From: JADKAV01 sp963732355
GTDB lineage: Bacteria; Actinomycetota; Actinomycetes; S36-B12; UBA10799
Direction of reading: 5' to 3'
Assembly (NCBI GenBank): GCA_963732355.1
Contig: CAVSZD010000010.1
Location: 372,001 to 436,000, forward strand
Length of the DNA stretch: 64,000 bases
Part shown: positions 54,051 to 61,558 of the stretch, piece by piece
Layout of the letters: each line of letters begins with the position of its first letter
How positions within the stretch are numbered: position 1 is the stretch's first letter
Position numbers and translations under genes: made by a program
Notes under the pieces: model-generated
What the model was told of the DNA's origin: nothing
Seen by the model: only the letters and a program-made list of their open reading frames with translations
Database searches by the model: none

Positions 54051-54554
54051 TCAGAAGTCGTACATCGTCAGTTTGCCGGTATCCACGTCGTACATGCCGC
54101 CGGCAACGACGATTCCGTCGGGGATGAAGGGGAACGATCGGATGCGTTGAACGTCGGCTGCCAGGGTGTCCAACGGGTCGTCGATCGTGCGGAACTCCAG
54201 GGATCGGGTGTCGACGCCCGACTGTTCCAGGATGGTTTCGTGTACTTGTGATTCGGTGCTCTTGGCCATCCGGCAGTCGGTGTGAGGCATCACGATGACA
54301 CGCTTCACGTCCAACAAGTAGGTCGCCAGCACCAAGGTCCGCAAGACGTCGTCGGTGACCCGGGCGCCGGCGTTGCGCAGGATCTTCATGTCGCCGGCCC
54401 GCATGCCCAGAACGGCGAGCGGGTCAATACGCGAGTCCATGCATGTGATGAGAGCCAGACCCTTCGCAGCGCGGCCTGAAAGTCCCGGTCCTTCATACTC
54501 CTCGACGAACCGGTGGTTCCCCGAGATCACATCGTCGAAAGTCGTGTTGTCCAT
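54051..54554 (-). CDS. Beta-class carbonic anhydrase
   Basis: 167 residues. Zn2+ enzyme interconverting CO2 and bicarbonate. The zinc ligands are visible: CMDSRIDPLAVLGMRAGDMKILRNAGARVTDD and the H-x2-C pair in VMPHTDCRM. It is the short actinobacterial type (MDNTTFDDVISGNHRFVEEY). The ATG at 54554 is chosen on family length; a TACCCT box lies 9 nt upstream as at miaB. Convergent with parE and next to the ferredoxin reductase gene. Confidence 0.93.
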   Translation of the reverse strand: MDNTTFDDVISGNHRFVEEYEGPGLSGRAAKGLALITCMDSRIDPLAVLGMRAGDMKILRNAGARVTDDVLRTLVLATYLLDVKRVIVMPHTDCRMAKSTESQVHETILEQSGVDTRSLEFRTIDDPLDTLAADVQRIRSFPFIPDGIVVAGGMYDVDTGKLTMYDF

Positions 54555-54570
54555 GGCACTTCGAGGGTAT

Positions 54571-55551
54571 CTAGCCGGACGATTCGCCCGAAGAGTGACC
54601 TGGGAATACACCGTGGGTGGGGTCGATCAGCGGTGCCGCGTTGTTGACGGCCAGCGCCGCCTCCCCGAAACCGACGCTGATCAGCGGCACTTTGCCTGGG
54701 TAGGTGGCGATGTCGCCGGCGGCATAGACCCGTGCAAGGTTTGTCGCCATGGTGGTATCCACCAGGATGTGTCGTTTCTCCAGGTCAAGGCCCCAGTCCG
54801 CCATGGGGCCGATCGAGGCGATGAAACCGAGTGCGGCCACAACGGCATCGGCGTCCAGGTGTTGTTCCTCGCCCGTCTGTTTGTGGGCAACTCGCACACC
54901 GGTCACCCGCCCTTCGCCCATAATCGCGGTCACCTCGCTGGAGGTCACCAGACGCACCCCGAGTTCACGAACCCGGTCAACGGTGGCGGCGTGGGCACGG
55001 AAGGCCTCGCGGCGGTGGACCAAAGTGACACTGCGGGCGATGGGGTGTAGGGAGAGTGCCCAGTCGAACGCTGAATCCCCACCGCCCACGATGACCACAT
55101 CTTGGCCTGCATGGACATCGAGTTGGGGGACGAAGAAGACGATCCCTTCGCCTTGGAATTCGTCTGCGGCTGGCAGTGGTCTGGGCTTGAACGCGCCGAT
55201 CCCAGCTGTGATCACTAGCACCTTGGCATCGATCCGGGAGCCTGCCGCCGTGGTCACCTGAACACCCTCACCGGTGTCGACATACTCGATGACCTGTTCG
55301 CCCAGCACGTAGTTGGGTTTGAAGGCACCTGCCTGTTCCGCAAGTCCGTGCACGAGGTCTCGACCACGAACCTCCGGGAAGCCGGCCACGTCGAAGATCA
55401 TCTTCTCCGGGTACATCGCAGAGATCTGACCGCCGATCTCAGGGAGGGTGTCGCAGACAACGGTTGTGAATCCGCGGAACCCCGCGTAGTAGGCGGCATA
55501 CAGCCCCACCGGCCCGGCACCGATGATGATCATGTCAGCCGTGTGTGTCAC
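54571..55551 (-). CDS. Ferredoxin/flavodoxin-NADP+ reductase, thioredoxin reductase-like type
   Basis: 326 residues. FAD-binding IIIGAGPVGLYAAYYAGFRGFTTVVCD, LPEIGGQISAMYPEK (typical of YumC-type FNR rather than TrxB), NADPH-binding VVIVGGGDSAFDWALSL, HRREAFRAH and YAAGDIATYPGKVPLISVGFGEAALAVNN. There is no CxxC redox motif, which excludes thioredoxin reductase. GTG 55551 overlaps the stop of the redoxin gene (GTGA), so the two are coupled and may form a redox pair. The C-terminus has a short Ser/Gly tail. Confidence 0.9.
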   Translation of the reverse strand: MTHTADMIIIGAGPVGLYAAYYAGFRGFTTVVCDTLPEIGGQISAMYPEKMIFDVAGFPEVRGRDLVHGLAEQAGAFKPNYVLGEQVIEYVDTGEGVQVTTAAGSRIDAKVLVITAGIGAFKPRPLPAADEFQGEGIVFFVPQLDVHAGQDVVIVGGGDSAFDWALSLHPIARSVTLVHRREAFRAHAATVDRVRELGVRLVTSSEVTAIMGEGRVTGVRVAHKQTGEEQHLDADAVVAALGFIASIGPMADWGLDLEKRHILVDTTMATNLARVYAAGDIATYPGKVPLISVGFGEAALAVNNAAPLIDPTHGVFPGHSSGESSG

Positions 55552-56093
55552 GGATTCTTCCACTTGATCCCACATCCCATCGAAGGTCTCTGAGGCTCGG
55601 GTGCCTGGTCGCCGGCCTGGACTGCTGCAATCGCCCCGCGCAGCAACTCGCCCGTCAGGGGCTGACCATTCTTGGGGGTCGAGGAATCGAATGCGCCGCG
55701 ATAGGCCAGAAGGCCCTGGGCGTCGAACAGGAAGAAGTCCGGTGTGCAGACTGCCCCGAACGTCCGCGCGACTTCCTGGGATTCGTCCACCAAGTACGGG
55801 AAGGCCCAACCCGCCCGGGCGACCTGCTCGCGCATGCCGTCCGGACCGTCGTCGGGGTAGGTCAGGGCATCGTTGGAATTGATGGCGACCGTTGCCAGCG
55901 CCGATTGCGACACCAGCTGTCCGAGCATCACCTCCAGCCACTGCACGTAGGGGCAGTGGTTACACGCGAACACGACCAGAAAGGGCGCCCCCTGCGAGAC
56001 CGAACGCAAATTCACCAAGTGGCCGTCCGAATCAGGCAGCTCGACATCCGGTACCGGTTTCCCGAGCGGGACCATCCCAGATTGCACAGCCAT
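55548..56093 (-). CDS. Thioredoxin-fold redoxin (AhpC/TSA-like)
   Basis: 181 residues. MVPLGKPVPDVELPDSDGHLVNLRSVSQ is the usual redoxin opening; the motif FACNHCPYVQWLE holds a CxxC of the CNHCPYV type found in a thioredoxin-like family of bacteria; later TFGAVCTPDFFLFDAQGLLAYRGAFD. Substrate unknown; likely peroxide or disulfide reduction, possibly fed by the coupled reductase. TAGCCT lies exactly 6 nt before the ATG (leaderless). Confidence 0.85.
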   Translation of the reverse strand: MAVQSGMVPLGKPVPDVELPDSDGHLVNLRSVSQGAPFLVVFACNHCPYVQWLEVMLGQLVSQSALATVAINSNDALTYPDDGPDGMREQVARAGWAFPYLVDESQEVARTFGAVCTPDFFLFDAQGLLAYRGAFDSSTPKNGQPLTGELLRGAIAAVQAGDQAPEPQRPSMGCGIKWKNP

Positions 56094-56099
56094 GGCTCC

Positions 56100-56105
56100 A
56101 GGCTA
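56100..56105 (-). promoter_or_regulatory. Putative -10 element for leaderless redoxin gene
   Basis: TAGCCT on the minus strand with a 6-nt gap to the ATG at 56093. The rest of the 293-nt gap to the protease gene (56094-56386) shows nothing I can identify. Confidence 0.45.
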
Positions 56106-56386
56106 TCCGGCAAGTTCCTCGAAGAGGTGAAGCCGCGAGTGCAATGTGGACGTGTTCGGTGGCGGCTGGAAGAGTGGGGCGGCCCTGCGGCGGCGTTGGG
56201 AATTGCGCTCAGCACGGGCCGTGGCGGCTGGCACAGATGCGCAAGGGCTTGCCGAACCCGCCTGGCTGGTACGCAGCGGCAGCCGGACCTCGAACCGATC
56301 AGAAGGTCCTCAACCTGACCTTCGACCACGGACCGTCGCGGTACACGCCCGCCGTGTGCCAGCTCACCGGGCGGTGTCAAAGCCGG

Positions 56387-57739
56387 TCAACTGAGAACGT
56401 GACCGCACTTCGGGCAGAAGTGCGCGTCTTGCTCGTGCTGTTTTCCGCAATTGGGGCAGAACCTATCGTCGCCGGGTTCGGTGTCCTCGGTCTGCTGTTC
56501 CTGCGGGGGTTGCGGCTGCGAGTCGGCCTTGGAGCGGCGGGAGTTGCGAACCAACACGGCCCCCACCACCGCCACTGACACGATGACGAGCAGCGCCAGG
56601 CCGACCCAGAGCAGCCATGCGCTACCACCGGAGCCACCGGGGAGATCCTGAGCCTTGCGCAGGTACTCCTGGGCGAACTGATGACTCGGGACGACCTGCA
56701 ACACGGCCTCGAAGTCCTCTATGGCCGCCTGCTTCTGACCTGCGAAGTAGGCGCTCAGCCCAGAGCGGTAGAGGTCCGTGACATTGCCCAGCGTGTTCTC
56801 GACCCCCTCGGAACGCATGAGTTCTAGCAGATTCTGGGATGGCTGCACGAAGTTGAACGGCTGGGTCTCGCCCTCGATCTTGAAACTGTTGACCCCGATC
56901 ACGTCGCCATCTAGTCCAACAGTCGGCCCTCCGCTCATCCCGCCCGACACCGCCGCACTGATCTCGTAGACAGGCAGAAGCCCGCCTTCGACTGTCTTCT
57001 CCGCGCTGATGGCACCTTCTTTGAAACTCGGGTTGAAACTGGCATCTGTCACCAGATCGACGGAGGCCGGGTAGCCCACCGATACGACCTGGGTGCCAAC
57101 CCCGGTATCGGCGTTGTCCGAGAGGGGTACGACTGTGAGATCCCGCGCCTCGATCTTCAGCAATGCCACATCGCCCTCATCCACCGGTCGTACTGCTACG
57201 ACACGGGCTGGCAAGGCCTTGCCCGAGGGTTCTCCAGAGACGCTCACGCCATACGCCACGGAGACGTCCAGGTCAGGGGTTCCCTCGGTCGTGGCGCCAT
57301 CTATGCGCCAGTTCTGGGCAAAGGTCGAGATTGTGTCCGGCGAAGGCCTGGCCTCGTAGTAATCGTTCTCGTAGGCCCAATCCACGACCTGGGTCAGGAT
57401 GGACTCCCGAACGGCCTGGTCGTAGTCGACGCAGTGACCTGCGGTGGCCACGTACCCGTCAGGATTGACCACGAAGCCGGTGCACTGGAACGAGGCGACG
57501 AACGGGTCATTTGTGAAGTAGCCCTTGTTCGTCTCGTCGTAGACATAGCCGGTCCAGGTGATCTGCTCATAAACGACAGCCGGCTGTACGAGGGCCTGCA
57601 CCTGCTCCAACGGGGTGGTGGGCGGGGGTGCTGCGATCGGTGTCGCCGCAGCACTGCCCGGGGCGCTGAGCAGCCATACACCGGCCAGCACGGCGACAAG
57701 CCTTCGTACAAACGGCCGAGGTGACTGTTGGGACAACAT
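56387..57739 (-). CDS. Secreted/membrane trypsin-like serine protease with TM anchor and zinc ribbon
   Basis: 450 residues. Signal peptide (RRLVAVLAGVWLLSAPGSAAATP); protease domain with His in TAGHCVDYD, Asp in DVALLKIEA and Ser in SAAVSGGMSGGPTVG; then a TPR-like segment (YFAGQKQAAIEDFEAVLQVVPSHQFAQEYL), a Gly/Ser hinge, a membrane helix (WLLWVGLALLVIVSVAVVGAVLV) and a cytoplasmic double-CxxC zinc ribbon (FCPNCG ... FCPKCGHVLS). The catalytic part therefore faces outward and the ribbon inward. The start has AAGGGAGG upstream. It resembles actinobacterial membrane HtrA-like proteins but has no PDZ domain. Confidence 0.88.
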   Translation of the reverse strand: MLSQQSPRPFVRRLVAVLAGVWLLSAPGSAAATPIAAPPPTTPLEQVQALVQPAVVYEQITWTGYVYDETNKGYFTNDPFVASFQCTGFVVNPDGYVATAGHCVDYDQAVRESILTQVVDWAYENDYYEARPSPDTISTFAQNWRIDGATTEGTPDLDVSVAYGVSVSGEPSGKALPARVVAVRPVDEGDVALLKIEARDLTVVPLSDNADTGVGTQVVSVGYPASVDLVTDASFNPSFKEGAISAEKTVEGGLLPVYEISAAVSGGMSGGPTVGLDGDVIGVNSFKIEGETQPFNFVQPSQNLLELMRSEGVENTLGNVTDLYRSGLSAYFAGQKQAAIEDFEAVLQVVPSHQFAQEYLRKAQDLPGGSGGSAWLLWVGLALLVIVSVAVVGAVLVRNSRRSKADSQPQPPQEQQTEDTEPGDDRFCPNCGKQHEQDAHFCPKCGHVLS

Positions 57740-57858
57740 GGGTGCCTCCCTTCAAAGGGCGAACCCGTGTCACCCTGTGCCTGCGCCTATCCGACGATGA
57801 CATCTGCGCGGGTATCCCCGCCCCAGGGTACGCCTGAGCCACTGGGTCCTACAGCCGA

Positions 57859-58728
57859 TCAGGGCGCAGGTGTCAGGTGAACTCTGAGGTTCTCGCCGCT
57901 GGTGAGTGTACCCCCACAGGACTCGGGACGGGAGGGGATCCGAACGCGCTGCACGGTGGCCTTCAGCCGCTTGTCGGCGCATACCGCGGTCACCGTGCCG
58001 TCCGGTGCGGCATGCAGTGTCAGCCCGTCGAGATCCAGGTGCCCGAGGCGATCGCGGACCGCCAGATCAACGGCCTGCTGTTCGGGTGCGAGCCCGACGT
58101 GCCCGCGTGCGGTGGCCAGGTGAACTTGGCCGCGTGCCGAAGCCCGGGCGATTGCACTCAAGTGCTCGGAGGTCACCCGACCATGCTGATAGCCGGTGTT
58201 CAGGTCGAGTACAACCGGCGCCAGACGGTGGCCACCTTGATGGGATGACTCCCAGACGTCGGTGTCAGCCGTCAGGGACGAGAGCAACTTACGGCCCGAC
58301 GTCGCACAACACGCATCCCGGCGGCCGTGGGTACACACCATCAGGACGGGCTTTTGGACCCGGACGGCGGTGGGCACGGGTGGCACTTCAGGTGGCCCGT
58401 CGCACAGGGCAGGAAGCCTCGCCACATCGTCCAGCTGCGCGGTCCAGACAGTCGGTCGGGGATACCGCGTCCAGCACCACCACACCCGACGACCTGTCGA
58501 GGCCGAGTCGGGGTGGCGCCCAGGCGTGCGCACCAGTAAGAGTTTGCCGTCCCGCTTGCCGACTGTCTCCAGCAAGGCTGAACCGACCTCGACGGGCAAA
58601 CCGCTGCTCAGCGCAGCCTCCCTGCCAGCAAAAGCCCCGGGCTGCTCGACTGCCAGGATGAACGATGCAGTGGTGGCTGTTCCTGGCAACTGCTCATCAG
58701 CCCGAAGGCTGTCTTCGGAGCAACTCAC
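57859..58728 (-). CDS. Sucrase/ferredoxin-like protein
   Basis: 289 residues. The C-terminal half has VLMVCTHGRRDACCATSGRKLLSSL, then WESSHQGGHRLAPVVLDLNTGYQHGRV, the cysteine/histidine pattern of the Suc_Fer-like family (thioredoxin-like 2Fe-2S ferredoxin fold, e.g. yeast Apd1). A C-x5-CC arrangement and the HxGGHR histidines are candidates for cluster ligands. It is coupled to parC by GTGA overlap, an arrangement with no obvious biochemical link. The C-terminus includes a Pro/Gly-rich region. Confidence 0.82.
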   Translation of the reverse strand: MSCSEDSLRADEQLPGTATTASFILAVEQPGAFAGREAALSSGLPVEVGSALLETVGKRDGKLLLVRTPGRHPDSASTGRRVWWCWTRYPRPTVWTAQLDDVARLPALCDGPPEVPPVPTAVRVQKPVLMVCTHGRRDACCATSGRKLLSSLTADTDVWESSHQGGHRLAPVVLDLNTGYQHGRVTSEHLSAIARASARGQVHLATARGHVGLAPEQQAVDLAVRDRLGHLDLDGLTLHAAPDGTVTAVCADKRLKATVQRVRIPSRPESCGGTLTSGENLRVHLTPAP

Positions 58729-61142
58729 GTGAAGAGCAGGCCGTCGGCAGCCACCGGGGGCGGGGCTGCCGAACCCAACAGGATTCTGGCCGCCGGACTG
58801 GCCGAGCCAGAGGCATCACGTCGACTGTCCGTGGCTGGCAGAGGCAATGGTTTGCCAGCCGGTGAGCAGGCTAACGGCGTGATTGCGACGGTTGCGGTGA
58901 GCAGGTCGGACTCGGCGGACAGCAGCCGGTGGCAGCGCACACCCACGCCATCTCGGCCGGTCTGCGGGAATTCGCTCAGCGGGGTCACCTTCACGCTGGT
59001 TGCCGCCGCTCCAGAACCGGCAACAGTGACGACCAGCGAGGTCGGCTCACCCGCACCGGCGGACACCACCACAGCGCCGTCCTTGAGCTTCATCCCGGCA
59101 ACGCCACGAGCCCCTGCACCCTGCACCGGGATGCCCGCGACCGGTGTTCGGAGCAACTGCCCGGCCGAACTGATCATGACGACATCCTGGTTGTCCGACA
59201 CCGGCAGCGCCGCCACGATGTGGTCCTTGGGGTCCAAGGCCATCACCGCCTTCGAGGACGGTTCGGCGATGAACCGCTTGACCTTGCCGGTGGCAGTGAC
59301 GAGCACGATTGTGCTGCCGAATGCGACAACCCCGCAGATAGCCGTGTCCGCGTCGAGGTGAAGGAACTCCCGCAGCCCGGCGGTGGCCTTCAAGGATGGC
59401 GAGTCTGCAGTGTCCGGCAGGGCTGGCAGGTCCACCACCTCGAGCGGCAGAAGAGTGCCGCTGGAAGTGACAACGCCGACTTGGCCCCGTGTGGTGGTCG
59501 GCACGATCGTCAGCAGCGCATCGTGGGCCACCCGCTTGGCGCCGGCGTGGGGTGTCTCGTCGCCGCCGGTACGAGCTGCCATGCCTGTCACGGAGACCAG
59601 TACGTGGCAGCGCTCGTCAGGTATCTCCAGTGATGCGACCTGCGGCGACGGTCCGGCAGAGTCCAAGAGTGTCGTGCGACGAGGCGTCCCGAAAGTGTCG
59701 GCCACATCGGCCAACTCGGCATCGAGGGTGTTCTTGAGGACCTCCTCGCTGGCCAGCAACTCGTTGAGGCCCGCGATCGTGGCATTGAGCTCGTCGCGCT
59801 CGGACTCCAGTTCGATCCTCGAGAACTTGGTGAGCCGGCGAAGCGGCATCTCAAGGATGTAGTTGGTCTGCTCAAGGCTCAGATCGAAAACACTCATCAG
59901 TCGTTCTCGGGCCGCGGCGGTGTCGTCGCTGCCCCGGATGACCTGGATCACCTCGTCGATGTCGAGGATCGCGATCAGCAGGCCATCGACCAGGTGCAGG
60001 CGCTCCTGGGCTTTGCGCAGTCGGAAGATGCTTCGCCGGCGGATGACCACGACACGGTGATCGAGGAAGACCTGCAGTAGTTCGCGAAGTCCCAGGGTCT
60101 TCGGCGCGCCATCGACCAGCGAGACCGCGTTGATCGTGAAGTTGTCCTCAAGCGGGGTCAGACGGTACAGATCGCTGAGGACGGCGTCCGGGTTGAAGCC
60201 GCTCTTCACTTCGATCACCAAACGAGTGCCCTGTTCGCCATCGGAGAGATCAGTCACCGCGGAAACGCCGCTGATCTTCTTGGCGTTGTGCAACTCCTTG
60301 ATCTTCTCGATGATGCGTTCGGCACCCACGTTGTACGGGAACTCGGTGACGACGATTCCGCGCTTGCGAGGGGTGAGCGACTCCACCTGCGCTGTGGCCC
60401 GGATCTTGAACGAACCGCGCCCTGTGGCGTACGCGTCGCGGATCCCTTCCAGACCGATGATCTGGCCACCGGTGGGCAGATCCGGGCCGGGCACGAACCG
60501 CATGAGCGTGTCCAACTCGGCGTTGGGGTGCTTGAGCAGGTGCCGGGCCGCCCTGACGACTTCCACGAGGTTGTGAGGGGCCATGTTCGTGGCCATACCC
60601 ACCGCGATGCCGGTGGTGCCATTGACAAGAAGCGCTGGAATGGCAGCAGGCAGGACGTCGGGCTGGACTTCACGGCCGTCGTAGTTGGGGCTGAAGTCGA
60701 CGACCTCCTCGTCGATCCCGGCGAGCATGAGCCGGGCCGGGGGTGCAAGCCGGCACTCGGTGTAACGCATGGCCGCGGGACCGTCATCGGGGGAGCCGAA
60801 GTTCCCGTGACCGTCGATGAACGGCAGGCGCATGGAGAACGGTTGGGCCATGCGCACGATCGCGTCATAGATGGCCGACTCGCCGTGCGGGTGCAGCCGA
60901 CCCATCACCTCACCCACCACGCGGGCACTCTTGACGTGGCCCCGATCGGGCCAGAGTCCCATCTGCCCCATCTGGTAGAGGATTCGGCGCTGGACGGGTT
61001 TGAGGCCGTCACGTGCATCGGGCAGTGCCCTGGAGTAGATGACTGAGTATGCGTAGGTGAGGAAGCTGGACTTCATCTCCGCCGATACGTCAATGTCGGT
61101 GACGTGACCCTCGTCGGGAGGGATGAGAGTTCCAGAGGCCAT
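58725..61142 (-). CDS. parC: DNA topoisomerase IV subunit A (ParC; GyrA-like)
   Basis: DNA cleavage/religation subunit, 805 residues. N-terminal SSFLTYAYSVIYSRALPDARDGLKPVQRRILY, GEVMGRLHPHGESAIYDAIVRMAQ, the catalytic tyrosine in AAMRYTECRLA, the coiled coil (LFDLSLEQTNYILEMPLRRLTKFSRIELESERDEL) and a six-bladed C-terminal domain. I see no GyrA box (QRRGGKG-like) in the C-terminal half, supporting topoisomerase IV. The C-terminal tail is Ala/Pro-rich. The ATG at 61142 is chosen over one at 61157 because MASGTLIPPDEG fits the family. Works with parE. Confidence 0.92.
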   Translation of the reverse strand: MASGTLIPPDEGHVTDIDVSAEMKSSFLTYAYSVIYSRALPDARDGLKPVQRRILYQMGQMGLWPDRGHVKSARVVGEVMGRLHPHGESAIYDAIVRMAQPFSMRLPFIDGHGNFGSPDDGPAAMRYTECRLAPPARLMLAGIDEEVVDFSPNYDGREVQPDVLPAAIPALLVNGTTGIAVGMATNMAPHNLVEVVRAARHLLKHPNAELDTLMRFVPGPDLPTGGQIIGLEGIRDAYATGRGSFKIRATAQVESLTPRKRGIVVTEFPYNVGAERIIEKIKELHNAKKISGVSAVTDLSDGEQGTRLVIEVKSGFNPDAVLSDLYRLTPLEDNFTINAVSLVDGAPKTLGLRELLQVFLDHRVVVIRRRSIFRLRKAQERLHLVDGLLIAILDIDEVIQVIRGSDDTAAARERLMSVFDLSLEQTNYILEMPLRRLTKFSRIELESERDELNATIAGLNELLASEEVLKNTLDAELADVADTFGTPRRTTLLDSAGPSPQVASLEIPDERCHVLVSVTGMAARTGGDETPHAGAKRVAHDALLTIVPTTTRGQVGVVTSSGTLLPLEVVDLPALPDTADSPSLKATAGLREFLHLDADTAICGVVAFGSTIVLVTATGKVKRFIAEPSSKAVMALDPKDHIVAALPVSDNQDVVMISSAGQLLRTPVAGIPVQGAGARGVAGMKLKDGAVVVSAGAGEPTSLVVTVAGSGAAATSVKVTPLSEFPQTGRDGVGVRCHRLLSAESDLLTATVAITPLACSPAGKPLPLPATDSRRDASGSASPAARILLGSAAPPPVAADGLLFT

Positions 61143-61227
61143 GGGCCTCATTCTCACTCAGGGGTCGGACAAACCCGCGCAATGGGTCGTGCGTGTGGGC
61201 GGGGTGTGGAAACCCCGATGGTCGCCC

Positions 61228-61380
61228 TCAGGCGGCCGGGCTCGACAGCGACGCGATGCGATCGTTGATGGCGCGCAGGTCACTCTCAAGGTTCTCGCGC
61301 AGGTAGGGGTCAGTAGTACTCGCAATGCGCGCGCAGAGCAACTCCTGCCTTTGTTGCAGCAGCAAAAGGTCGGCGGTCAT
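61228..61380 (-). CDS. Small coiled-coil protein, unknown function
   Basis: 50 residues (MTADLLLLQQRQELLCARIAS ... LRAINDRIASLS). GGGAGGTG is correctly spaced before the ATG at 61380, and codon choice is GC-rich as in real genes. Heptad-like Leu/Ile spacing suggests a helical hairpin. It lies 85 nt upstream of parC on the same strand. Short, so moderately sure. Confidence 0.55.
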   Translation of the reverse strand: MTADLLLLQQRQELLCARIASTTDPYLRENLESDLRAINDRIASLSSPAA

Positions 61381-61546
61381 CTCGCACCTCCCAACAGTTT
61401 CCGGATAAGCGTTCAAAGCCTTACGACCGAAGTATCGGCCGAAGACAAGATAGTGATAAGTGTTCCCTGCCGCAAATTATATCCAGGTCGTGTCGCGTGC
61501 CATTGCGTCGGTCCACAGCAAAACGGCACACCAGGCCGGTGATCGA

Positions 61547-61552
61547 TACGGT
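61547..61552 (+). promoter_or_regulatory. Putative -10 element for the GNAT-acyl-CoA ligase gene
   Basis: TACGGT followed by exactly 6 nt and ATG 61559. Confidence 0.5.
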
Positions 61553-61558
61553 GGGGAC

